DNA from: Acetoanaerobium pronyense
Lineage (GTDB): Bacteria; Bacillota; Clostridia; Peptostreptococcales; Filifactoraceae
Direction of reading: 5' to 3'
NCBI RefSeq assembly: GCF_017874355.1
Contig: NZ_JAGGLI010000005.1
Coordinates: 1 to 64,000 of the forward strand
DNA: 64,000 nt
Notes under the pieces: model-generated
Databases searched by the model: none
What the model saw: the letters and a program-made list of their open reading frames with translations, nothing else
Told to the model about the DNA's origin: nothing
Position numbers and translations under genes: made by a program
Shown: positions 54,439 through 63,365 of the stretch, piece after piece
How the letters are laid out: every line of letters begins with the position of its first letter
Numbering within the stretch: position 1 is the stretch's first letter

Positions 54439-56220
54439 ATGCCTTATAGAGAAATGGATTTTGAATATATTTTAACAAACACTGAAAAACCCATTTTTTT
54501 ACTTCAAAACGGAAAATACATCAGGTGTAATCCTCCTCTTTTAAATTTATTTGGCTATAAGAATGAGAATGAATTGATAGGGAAAACCCCTATAGATATA
54601 TCTCCAAAGTTTCAATCTAGCGGAGAAACAAGTGAAGAGCTTGGAAAAGCTAAGCTAGATAAGGTATTGAAAAGTAATATAGGGATGTTTGAATGGACAC
54701 ATCTTAGATTAGATGGTAAAGAAATTGTCGTAAGAGTATCCATGACAAAAATAAAACACCAAAAAAATGATATAGTCTTTGGTATTTTAGATGATATTAC
54801 AGGAGAAAAAATAAAGGAAAGACAAATAATTGAAAATGAAAAGAAATTCAAAAAGGTATTTGAAAGTATGGAAGAAGGAATGGCGCTGTGTGAAATGATT
54901 TATGAGGGAGATAAACCCTTAAGGTATGTTCTTTTGGATACAAACCCTGCATTTGAACGAGTATTGAAGGTGAAAAAAAAATATAAAACAAAATCCACAT
55001 CATACTTTTATATAGATTTGGAACAAAATCCATACATTGATATATATGACAAGGTTATAAAAACAAAAGGTCCTTATAAATTTGAAATTTATGAAAAAAA
55101 ATATAAAAAATACTTTAGAGTATCAGCTTTTAATACTGAAGAAAATATGTTTGCAACAATTTTTGAAGATATAACACAAAAAAAAGAGCAGGAGGAAAAA
55201 ATATATTTTTTGACATACCATGACACTCTTACTGGTTTATATAACAGAGCCTATTATGAAGAAGCAATAAAGAACTTAGATTCTTTTGAAAACCTTCCTC
55301 TAAGTATCCTAATGATTGATGTAAATGGTCTTAAAATGGCAAATGATACATTTGGGCATAGCTTTGGAGATGCCATATTAAAGTCGGCAGCTGAAAAAAT
55401 AAAAAATTTAATTAAAGATGATTTTTTAGCAGCTAGAATTGGTGGGGACGAATTTGTAATAATAATGCCTAGGACATCATATGAAGATGCAGCAAAACTT
55501 ATGAAAAAAATTGAAGAAAATGACCATGAATTAGTAGATGGTATAGAAGTAAGCCTTTCTGGTGGAGTTGCATCAAAAAAATATAAAATTCAAGATATAA
55601 ATCAAATAATAATTTTTGCAGACCAACAAATGTACAAGAAAAAACAAGAAAATGGATCTGAAATACGAAAAAAAATAATCGATAAAGTCTTGGAAAGACT
55701 TGATAAAGATGTTCCTTGGGAAAAAGAGCATAGAAATAATGTTGTGAATCTTTCAATCAAAATCGGAAATATTTTAAATTTAGATAAATCGGAAATGAAG
55801 AGATTAGAAAAAATTGCAATGTTTCATAATATTGGAAAGGTTGGAATTCCAAAAGTGCTTCTAAAGAAATCTCTTCCTCTGAAAAAAGAAGAGATTGAAA
55901 TTATAAAAACCCATACAGAAATAGGATACAGGCTTCTTCGATCTGTGCCTGATTATGCTTCTATAGCAGAAGAAGTTTTAAGTCATCATGAACGAATAGA
56001 TGGTAAAGGTTACCCCAAGGGTCTTTCGAAAGATGAAATTCCCTTCTTAACTAAAATAGTATCTGTAGCATGTGCTTATGATGGTATGGTCTCAGAAAGA
56101 CCTTATAAAAAAGCTCTATCAAAGGAAGAGGCAATGAAAGAGTTGATTGAAAATTCTGGCTATCAATTTGATTCTAAAATAGTGCTTATACTAAAAGATT
56201 TGCTTTCTCCTCCTCAATAG
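54439..56220 (+). CDS. PAS-PAS-GGDEF-HD-GYP protein
   Basis: 593 residues, soluble. First PAS (about 10-115), a second PAS-like segment (about 135-245), GGDEF (about 255-410) and HD-GYP (about 425-590). GGDEF is intact (RIGGDEF), so diguanylate cyclase activity is expected. In the HD-GYP part the metal-binding HD pair is changed to HN (AMFHNIGKVGIP), while HHERIDGKGYPKGL is kept; phosphodiesterase activity is therefore doubtful. GGAGG-like site before the ATG. Ends in a terminator. Confidence 0.9.
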   Translation: MPYREMDFEYILTNTEKPIFLLQNGKYIRCNPPLLNLFGYKNENELIGKTPIDISPKFQSSGETSEELGKAKLDKVLKSNIGMFEWTHLRLDGKEIVVRVSMTKIKHQKNDIVFGILDDITGEKIKERQIIENEKKFKKVFESMEEGMALCEMIYEGDKPLRYVLLDTNPAFERVLKVKKKYKTKSTSYFYIDLEQNPYIDIYDKVIKTKGPYKFEIYEKKYKKYFRVSAFNTEENMFATIFEDITQKKEQEEKIYFLTYHDTLTGLYNRAYYEEAIKNLDSFENLPLSILMIDVNGLKMANDTFGHSFGDAILKSAAEKIKNLIKDDFLAARIGGDEFVIIMPRTSYEDAAKLMKKIEENDHELVDGIEVSLSGGVASKKYKIQDINQIIIFADQQMYKKKQENGSEIRKKIIDKVLERLDKDVPWEKEHRNNVVNLSIKIGNILNLDKSEMKRLEKIAMFHNIGKVGIPKVLLKKSLPLKKEEIEIIKTHTEIGYRLLRSVPDYASIAEEVLSHHERIDGKGYPKGLSKDEIPFLTKIVSVACAYDGMVSERPYKKALSKEEAMKELIENSGYQFDSKIVLILKDLLSPPQ

Positions 56221-56233
56221 AGGAGGTTTTTTT
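56207..56233 (+). terminator. Terminator overlapping the stop of the 54439 gene
   Basis: CCTCCT / AGGAGG stem with a 6-base loop that includes the TAG stop, followed by seven T. Confidence 0.85.
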
Positions 56234-56308
56234 AATTAAAGGCTATATATTATTGAAATAAACTAAAGTTATATGGTATTGTAGACCTATACAAATGGTA
56301 GAATAGGG

Positions 56309-56992
56309 GTGGTTATTATTCATTTACTCAATATAAAGACTCAAGGACAAAAGATAAGAGAAATAAGAAAAAGACATAAAATAAGACAAGAATATGTAAC
56401 AGGGAATCTCGTTACGAGAAATCTTATAAGCATGATAGAAAATGATAAGGTGAATATATCAAAAAATACAGCTAAAATAGTAACTGAAAATCTCAATAAA
56501 TATTTCAAGGAAAACAAAATAAAAGATAGTGTAGAGATGAGTTATATCTTAAAAACTCCAAAAGATCACTTGGAAGAAGAAATATACTATATTTTTCAAA
56601 GAATAGAGGAAAGTCCAAACTTAATAGAAAATGACCTCGAGGAGATTATAATAGAGTTTGAATATTATTTTAAAAGATACGAGCTATATAATCTTGGATA
56701 TGAATTTTTTAGAGGACTTGGAGAAAAAATCTATAAATTGGGATATTGTGAATTAGCAAGAGACTTATATATAAAGGCTTTTAACTATTATTACGGAGAG
56801 TTTCAATTAGAATCAATTTTGAATGTGATATATATGATAGGAGACTTATCTCTAAAAACTAAAAACTATGATGATGTAATAAAGTACAATAGATATTTGT
56901 TTTTTGATTCAAGTATTCAAAATTCTACAATTTATAAAAATATAGAAAAAAATGAATTAAAGGCAAGAAAATTTATTAGCAAAGACAAATAA
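56309..56992 (+). CDS. XRE family regulator with TPR-like C-terminal part
   Basis: About 227 residues if GTG 56309 is used; no ATG, GTG or TTG follows within the AGGGGTGG ribosome binding site's normal distance, so the true start is uncertain. Helix-turn-helix near 10-60: KIREIRKRHKIRQEYVTGN...RNLISMIENDKVNISKNTAKIV. The rest is helical with TPR-like pairs (ELARDLYIKAFNYYYGEF, LKTKNYDDVIKYNRYLF), as in Rgg/PlcR-type regulators that bind peptides or other partners. Target unknown. Confidence 0.8.
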   Translation: MVIIHLLNIKTQGQKIREIRKRHKIRQEYVTGNLVTRNLISMIENDKVNISKNTAKIVTENLNKYFKENKIKDSVEMSYILKTPKDHLEEEIYYIFQRIEESPNLIENDLEEIIIEFEYYFKRYELYNLGYEFFRGLGEKIYKLGYCELARDLYIKAFNYYYGEFQLESILNVIYMIGDLSLKTKNYDDVIKYNRYLFFDSSIQNSTIYKNIEKNELKARKFISKDK

Positions 56993-57281
56993 GAATTGAG
57001 CTTTCTAAATAAATCCTAAATACATACAGATAAACCTAATCTATGGTACAAGTTATTTAGTATATTAGAACTTAAATTTAGGGCCAGCATTTATGTAATA
57101 GCTGGTCTTTTTTATGGGAAAATGACTTTAGTTTCTATTGCTAAAAAAATATAGTCATGATACTATTTACTTAATTTAATGAATAAAGAAAGTCTTGGTT
57201 GAAACCTATAGACATTGTTTTAAGACATATAAAATTGAAATTATAAACTAAAGCTTTATTTATAAAAAAGAGGTGGAGTAA
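56993..57281. other. Gap before galK
   Basis: Contains the XRE gene terminator (57082-57113) and the galK promoter area. I see no clear consensus promoter and no copy of the GAAAACGTTTTC site found at mglB, so the two galactose loci may have different regulators. Confidence 0.5.
57082..57113 (+). terminator. Terminator of the XRE regulator gene
   Basis: GGCCAGC / GCTGGTC stem with one G-U pair, an 12-base loop, and six T. Confidence 0.75.
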
Positions 57282-58445
57282 ATGGAAAAAAGACTTATAG
57301 AAAAATTTAAAGAAATATTTGAAAGAGAACATCCAAGAGTATTTTTTGCACCAGGTAGGGTCAATCTTATAGGAGAATATACAGATTTTAATAATGGTCA
57401 TGTATTTCCTTGCGCCCTTGATATTGGGACTTATTGTATAGCACTTGAGCGAGAGGACAAAAATCTTAGATTTTACTCTCAAAATTTTCCAGAGATGGGA
57501 ATTATTGAAATTAGCCTAGCTGATATTTTATATGATAAGACTCATGATTGGGCAAATTATCCGAAATCTGTCATATATACCTTAATAGAGTCTGGATATG
57601 AAATTAAAAATGGAATGGATTTTTATTACTATGGGAATATCCCAAATGGAGCAGGCCTATCTTCATCTGCATCAATAGAGATGGTCACTGGGGTAGCTTT
57701 AAATAATATATTAAACCTTGATATAGATATACCAAAGCTTGCAACCCTATGTCAAAGAGCAGAGAACAAATATATTGGCGTAAATAGCGGGATAATGGAT
57801 CAGTTTGCAATCGGAATGGGAAAAAAAGACTGCGCTATACTTCTTGATTGCAAGACATTAGAATTCAGATATTCAAGGCTTAATCTTATGGAATATTCCC
57901 TTATAATATCAAACACAAATAAAAGAAGAGGTCTTGCAGATTCAAAATACAACGAAAGACGAAATGAATGCGAAGGAGCCCTTTTAAACCTTAAAGAAAA
58001 ACTAAACATATCAGCTCTAGGAGAGGTTACTATAGAAGACTTTGAAAAATATAAATATCTAATCAAAAACAAAATAGACAGACAAAGGGCAGAGCATGTG
58101 GTATATGAAAATGCAAGAACACTAGATGCGGTAAATGCCCTTGAAAAATCTGATTTGCATGAATTTGGTAGACTTATGAACCAGTCCCACCAATCCCTTA
58201 AGGAAAAATTTGAGGTCACAGGTAAAGAGCTAGACACTTTAGTGGAGCTTTCTCAAAATTTCAAGGGAGTAATTGGCTCAAGAATGACAGGTGCAGGCTT
58301 TGGAGGATGTACAGTAACCCTTGTTCTTAAAGAAAGTGTAGAAGATTTTATAAAAGAAGTTGGAAAAAGCTATAAAAAAGAAATAGGATATGCTCCTGAT
58401 TTTTATATTGTAAGTGTAGAGGATGGAGCAAAGGAAATATTTTGA
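57282..58445 (+). CDS. galK: Galactokinase
   Basis: Phosphorylates galactose at C1, first step of the Leloir pathway. 387 residues, GHMP kinase family: substrate motif PGRVNLIGEYTDFNNGHVFP, ATP loop PNGAGLSSSAS, catalytic Asp in NSGIMDQF, and the late GRMTGAGFGGC. First gene of galK-galT-GH42-ROK. Confidence 0.97.
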   Translation: MEKRLIEKFKEIFEREHPRVFFAPGRVNLIGEYTDFNNGHVFPCALDIGTYCIALEREDKNLRFYSQNFPEMGIIEISLADILYDKTHDWANYPKSVIYTLIESGYEIKNGMDFYYYGNIPNGAGLSSSASIEMVTGVALNNILNLDIDIPKLATLCQRAENKYIGVNSGIMDQFAIGMGKKDCAILLDCKTLEFRYSRLNLMEYSLIISNTNKRRGLADSKYNERRNECEGALLNLKEKLNISALGEVTIEDFEKYKYLIKNKIDRQRAEHVVYENARTLDAVNALEKSDLHEFGRLMNQSHQSLKEKFEVTGKELDTLVELSQNFKGVIGSRMTGAGFGGCTVTLVLKESVEDFIKEVGKSYKKEIGYAPDFYIVSVEDGAKEIF

Positions 58446-58475
58446 TTTTATATGTGAAGAGTGAGGGGGTAAAGT

Positions 58476-59984
58476 ATGGATATTTTTTCCTATATAGAAT
58501 GTCTTTTAAGATATGGCTTAGACCATAATCTGTTTTTTGAAGAAGATAAGATATATGTTAGAAATAAAATTTTAGAAATACTTAAATTAAATGATTTTAA
58601 TAAAGATTCATTAAAAGTTAATGATTGCTCTTTTAGGGAAATATTAGATGGTATTTTGGATTTTGCCATTGAAAATAATCTTATAGAGGAAGACTCCTTG
58701 ACCCTTAAAGATATATTCGATACTAAACTAATGGATGCTCTTATGCCAAGACCATCTGAAGTCATAAAAGAGTTTAAATCACAGTATATTAAATCCCCAA
58801 AAGCTGCAACAGATTATTTTTATAATCTATCCATTTCATCAAACTACATTCGAAAGAATAGAATCGAAAAAGACTTGAAATGGAAAACGAAGACTAAGTA
58901 TGCAGATTTAGATATAACAATAAATCTTTCCAAACCAGAAAAAGACCCAAAAGAGATAGAATTGCAAAAGTCCATGAAAAGCCTAGACTATCCAAAATGT
59001 CTTCTATGTATAGAAAATGAAGGCTATGTAGGAAGACAAAACCATCCACCAAGAAGCAATCATAGACTCATACCTATGACTCTAAATAATGAAAAATGGT
59101 ATTTTCAATATTCTCCTTATGTTTATTACAATGAGCACTGTATAGTTTTAAATGAAACACATACACCTATGAAGATAGGCAAAGATACATTTAAAAGACT
59201 TATAGAATTTACAGACAAATTTCCTCATTATTTTATAGGCTCAAATGCAGACCTGCCTATAGTTGGAGGGTCTATACTTTCCCATGATCACTTTCAAGGA
59301 GGAAATTATGAATTTCCAATGGCTAAAGCAAAGTCTAAGAAAACCTTTAAATTACTTCAGTTTGAAAATGTTGATTTTGAGGTTTTAAATTGGCCTATGG
59401 CTGCAATAAGATTAAGAAGCAAGAGCATGGACGACATAGTTGAAGGAGCTTTTTATATATTTTCAAAGTGGCAAAATTATAGTGACGAAAGCCTTGAAAT
59501 AATAAGTTATTCAAATAATACTCCACACAATACGGTAACTCCCATAGCTAGGACAAGGGCAAATGATTATGAAATGGACATTGTCCTTAGAAATAACAGA
59601 ACCACAGATGAATATCCATATGGAATTTTTCATCCCCATGAAAACCTTCATCATATAAAAAAAGAAAACATAGGTTTAATCGAAGTGATGGGACTTGCTG
59701 TATTACCTTCTAGACTAAAAACTGAGCTTGAAGATATAGCTAAAATGCTCAGAAATGGCATTTCTCCAGTGGAGGCCTCAAAAGACAAAAAAATATCCAA
59801 CCATATCCATTTTTATGAAAAGCTATATGAAGACTATAAGGGAAGGGACATAAATTTTCTTACACAAGTTATAAAGGATGAGGTAGGAAAGATTTTTCTT
59901 GAGGTTTTAGAGGATGCAGGAGTTTTTAAGGACAGTTTTGAAGGAGAACAAGGGATTGAAAGATTTATAGATTTTTTGTCCTAA
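58476..59984 (+). CDS. galT: UDP-glucose--hexose-1-phosphate uridylyltransferase (firmicute type)
   Basis: Exchanges UMP between UDP-glucose and galactose-1-phosphate. 502 residues, the long GalT form of Firmicutes, distinct from the 350-residue enteric enzyme. Landmarks: PKCLLCIENEGYVGR, SHDHFQGGNYEFPM with the catalytic His cluster, NNTPHNTVTPIARTR, and GIFHPHENLHHIKKENIGLIEVMG. GAGGGGGT before the ATG. Confidence 0.95.
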   Translation: MDIFSYIECLLRYGLDHNLFFEEDKIYVRNKILEILKLNDFNKDSLKVNDCSFREILDGILDFAIENNLIEEDSLTLKDIFDTKLMDALMPRPSEVIKEFKSQYIKSPKAATDYFYNLSISSNYIRKNRIEKDLKWKTKTKYADLDITINLSKPEKDPKEIELQKSMKSLDYPKCLLCIENEGYVGRQNHPPRSNHRLIPMTLNNEKWYFQYSPYVYYNEHCIVLNETHTPMKIGKDTFKRLIEFTDKFPHYFIGSNADLPIVGGSILSHDHFQGGNYEFPMAKAKSKKTFKLLQFENVDFEVLNWPMAAIRLRSKSMDDIVEGAFYIFSKWQNYSDESLEIISYSNNTPHNTVTPIARTRANDYEMDIVLRNNRTTDEYPYGIFHPHENLHHIKKENIGLIEVMGLAVLPSRLKTELEDIAKMLRNGISPVEASKDKKISNHIHFYEKLYEDYKGRDINFLTQVIKDEVGKIFLEVLEDAGVFKDSFEGEQGIERFIDFLS

Positions 59985-60022
59985 AATAAATCCAGTGAGC
60001 TTATTTTCAAAGGGAGGATTAT

Positions 60023-61987
60023 ATGTATTTAGGTGTTGATTACTATCCAGAGCATTGGTCTATTGATTTGATAGATGAGGATATAGATAGAATAAAAAAA
60101 ATGAATGCAAATATTGTTAGAATAGGCGAATTTGCCTGGCACATGATGGAAAAAAAAGAAGGAGAATTTGATTTTTCTTTTTTTGATATGGTAATTACAA
60201 AGCTTAAAGAAAAAGAGATTAAAGTAATGTTTGGGACTCCTACAGCTACCTTTCCTGCATGGCTTTATAAAAAGCATCCTCAAATACTTTCAAAATGGGA
60301 GGATGGAAACGAAAGGGTATTTGGGGGAAGAAGACAGTACTGCTACAACTCAAGTGAATACTTACGCTATTCCCTAAAAATAGTTAAAGAACTTGTAACA
60401 CATTATAAAGACGAAGAAAATATAATAGCATGGCAGGTAGACAACGAATTTGGACATGAAGGTAGTGATATGTGCCACTGTGAAAAATGTCATCATAGAT
60501 TCCAAGATTTTTTGATGAATAAATTCAATGACAATATAGATAACCTAAATGAGACATATGGGACTATATTTTGGGGACAGACCTATAACTCATTTAGTGA
60601 AGTACCTATACCTAAAAAAACCATAACAGTACACAACCCATCTTTGATTTTAGACTGGTATAGGTTCAGATCATATTCCTTAAATAGCTTTGCCTATGCA
60701 AATATTGAAGAAGTAAAAAAATATAAAGGAAAGCATCAGAAGGTAACCACAAATCTAGCTGGAGGATTTTTTGACAAGTGTTTTAATCATCAGGAAACTG
60801 CAAAGCCTCTTGATTTTGTGTCTTACGACAATTACCCTGTATGGGGCGGCTTAAAAGAGCCTGTTCATAACGCACAGACAGCTCTTTCTCTTGATTTTAT
60901 CAGAGGATTAAAAGGGGAGAACTTTTGGATTGTAGAGCAGCTTATGGGAGCCCAGGGCCATGACGTGATTGGATATCTTCCTAGACCAATGCAGGCCAAA
61001 ATGTGGTCCTATCAGGCTTTTGCCCATGGCTGCTCTAATATGCTCTATTTTAGATACAGAGGAATGAATAAAGGAGCGGAGCAATACTGTTATGGGATAA
61101 TAGACCATAACAATAAACTTGGAAGAAAATATGAAGAAGCAAGCTCATTTTTCAATGAGATAAAAGAATTTTGTGATTTAGTTGATTCTCCTATAGATTC
61201 TGAGGTAGCAGTACTTTACGACCATGAAAATATCTGGTCATGGAAGATTCAAACCCAAAGTAGTGATTTTGATTTTACAAAAGAAATACTTAGACTATAT
61301 AGGCCTTTTTATAAGAAAAATATAAACATAGATGTAATTCCTGTAAGCTCAGATATTTCAAAATACAAGGTTCTTATTTTGCCTGTAATGAAACTAGTAG
61401 ACAAAACTCTTTCAGAAAAACTCGAAAAATTTGTATCCCAGGGAAATACGATTATTTTTTCCTTTAGAAGTGGAATTAAAGATAAGGACAATAATATAAT
61501 TTTTGGAAAAATTCTCCCTTCATATATTTCAAAGCTATGCGGAATAGAAATTTATGAAAGTGAAGCATTAAACGATGGTCAAAGCTGCGAAGTTTTATCT
61601 GAAAAAGGAAAAACAGGGAGCTGTCATGTTTTTAGAGACATCTGCGAAGTAACTACAGCCAAAGCACTATATAGCTATGATGACTATTTTTATAAAGGGA
61701 AGGCCTGCATCACTGTAAATGAGTATGGACAAGGAAAGGCATATTATATAGGAGCTGGGATAGATGAGGATATAGTGTCTGATATAGCCAGTGAAATATT
61801 GATAGATAAAAACATCAGTTATATCGATAGTCCAGAGGGCCTTGAGGTTTACCCAAGAACTCTAGGTAGCGAGAAATATTATATTATTACAAACCATACC
61901 TCAAATACAATTGAGTTTTTATCAATGAATATAGAGGCTTATGAGAGCAAAATAGTAAAGGATGAGTATTTTGAAGCAAATAAATAA
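60023..61987 (+). CDS. Glycoside hydrolase family 42 beta-galactosidase
   Basis: 654 residues, no signal peptide, cytoplasmic. GH42 barrel: YLGVDYYPEHW, RIGEFAWHMME, TPTATFPAWL, acid/base Glu in WQVDNEFGH, a Cys cluster near 155-165 (MCHCEKCHHRF; a further Cys lies near 115) that may bind Zn, and FWIVEQLMG with the nucleophile Glu. Beta-galactosidase trimerisation and C-terminal domains follow. Splits beta-galactosides so that galactose feeds GalK. GGGAGG before ATG. Confidence 0.94.
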   Translation: MYLGVDYYPEHWSIDLIDEDIDRIKKMNANIVRIGEFAWHMMEKKEGEFDFSFFDMVITKLKEKEIKVMFGTPTATFPAWLYKKHPQILSKWEDGNERVFGGRRQYCYNSSEYLRYSLKIVKELVTHYKDEENIIAWQVDNEFGHEGSDMCHCEKCHHRFQDFLMNKFNDNIDNLNETYGTIFWGQTYNSFSEVPIPKKTITVHNPSLILDWYRFRSYSLNSFAYANIEEVKKYKGKHQKVTTNLAGGFFDKCFNHQETAKPLDFVSYDNYPVWGGLKEPVHNAQTALSLDFIRGLKGENFWIVEQLMGAQGHDVIGYLPRPMQAKMWSYQAFAHGCSNMLYFRYRGMNKGAEQYCYGIIDHNNKLGRKYEEASSFFNEIKEFCDLVDSPIDSEVAVLYDHENIWSWKIQTQSSDFDFTKEILRLYRPFYKKNINIDVIPVSSDISKYKVLILPVMKLVDKTLSEKLEKFVSQGNTIIFSFRSGIKDKDNNIIFGKILPSYISKLCGIEIYESEALNDGQSCEVLSEKGKTGSCHVFRDICEVTTAKALYSYDDYFYKGKACITVNEYGQGKAYYIGAGIDEDIVSDIASEILIDKNISYIDSPEGLEVYPRTLGSEKYYIITNHTSNTIEFLSMNIEAYESKIVKDEYFEANK

Positions 61988-63164
61988 AGGGAGCAAACAC
62001 CTGATTAAGCAGATAAATACATCAAATGTTCTTAAAATAATAAGAGATAACAAGGAAATATCAAGAGCTGACATATCAAAGCTTACTGGGCTCACTCCAG
62101 CGACTGTTTCTTCTACTGCAAAAAGATTGATTCAAATGAATTTAATTAAAGAGAAAGGCTCAGGAAGCTCATCTGGGGGAAGAAGGCCAATACTTCTTGA
62201 AATCAATAGAGAAGGAGCATATGTAATAGGTCTGGATATGGGGACTACAAAACTAAGATTTGGAATTATAGATCTTTATGGCAATATTTTAAAAAAGGAT
62301 ACTAAAAGCTTTGAAGAAACAATGACTAAAGACAGTATGATAAGCTTTATGAAAAAATCTATATACTCCCTCTTATCAGACGAAAAAATAAAAATAGACA
62401 AAATAGTAGGGATAGGTATAGGAGTCCATGGTTTAGTAGATTCGTTAAATGGAGTATCCCTATATGCTCCTGCATTTGGATGGAGAGACTTGCCTATAAA
62501 GGAAATATTTGAAAAAGAGTTTGATGTAGAGGTTTATATAGAAAATGATGCAAGGGTTATGGCTATTGGAGAAAAGTGGTTTGGAAATGGAAAAGATATA
62601 AACGACTTTCTATTTATCAACATAGGTACAGGGATAGGATCAGGAATATATGTAGATGGTTCCCTTTATAAGGGTTCTTCAAACGGAGCTGGGGAAGTAG
62701 GGCATATATCTTTAGAGGACAGCAGTATTTGCAATTGTGGAAATGTAGGATGTCTTGACGCTCTGGCATCTTCAGGAGGTATAGTAAAAAGGTTTAATGA
62801 ATTAAAAAAAAATAACGGAAAAAATGAATATATCGTAGATGACTTTGATTCTAAGGAAGTATATAATTTAGCTTTAAAAAATGATTTTGAGGCACAAATT
62901 GTGATGAAGGAAACTGGTATATATATTGGAAAAGCCATATCATTTATTGCAAATATACTGAATCCAAAAAGAGTTGTAATCGGAGGAGGAGTCTCAGATG
63001 CCTGGGATATTATCTACCCAGAAATAAATAATCAAATAAGAAAGAGAACCCTTTATAACAATAAAGAAAAGCTTAGAGTAGTAAAATCAAAACTAGGAGA
63101 AGATGCTGGACTAATTGGAGCAGGAACCCTTGCAATAAAGAATCTCTTTGATTTTGTTAAATAG
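61971..63164 (+). CDS. ROK family transcriptional regulator (NagC/XylR type)
   Basis: About 397 residues from TTG 61971 (AAAGGA eight bases ahead; ATG 61962 is too close). N-terminal winged helix SRADISKLTGLTPATVSSTAKRL, then a ROK sugar-binding domain: GLDMGTTKLRFGIID, ENDARVMAIGE, NIGTGIGSGI, Zn motif CNCGNVGCLD. The gene overlaps the end of the GH42 gene by 17 bases, so it is coupled with, and probably represses, galK-galT-GH42; the inducer is likely a sugar of this pathway. Confidence 0.9.
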   Translation: MKQINKGSKHLIKQINTSNVLKIIRDNKEISRADISKLTGLTPATVSSTAKRLIQMNLIKEKGSGSSSGGRRPILLEINREGAYVIGLDMGTTKLRFGIIDLYGNILKKDTKSFEETMTKDSMISFMKKSIYSLLSDEKIKIDKIVGIGIGVHGLVDSLNGVSLYAPAFGWRDLPIKEIFEKEFDVEVYIENDARVMAIGEKWFGNGKDINDFLFINIGTGIGSGIYVDGSLYKGSSNGAGEVGHISLEDSSICNCGNVGCLDALASSGGIVKRFNELKKNNGKNEYIVDDFDSKEVYNLALKNDFEAQIVMKETGIYIGKAISFIANILNPKRVVIGGGVSDAWDIIYPEINNQIRKRTLYNNKEKLRVVKSKLGEDAGLIGAGTLAIKNLFDFVK

Positions 63165-63319
63165 ATTTAGATAAAATAAAAAAGGTAGAGGAAGTGTAAA
63201 ATAATTTGTGTTTTATCCTCTGAATTGGGATAATCATAAGAAAGTTTGATGATTGAAAGAAAAGTTTTAAGAGCTAAATATAATCATCAATTTAAAAACA
63301 TTGAAACACAACGACAAAT

Positions 63320-63356
63320 AGGCTGTCAAGAGGCTTCATTTCTTGACAGCCTTTTA
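63320..63356. terminator. Bidirectional terminator at the transposase end
   Basis: 12-base perfect stem AGGCTGTCAAGA / TCTTGACAGCCT with a 9-base loop and TTTT. It can end the transposase transcript on - and block read-through on +. Confidence 0.8.
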
Positions 63357-63365
63357 ATATACAAT

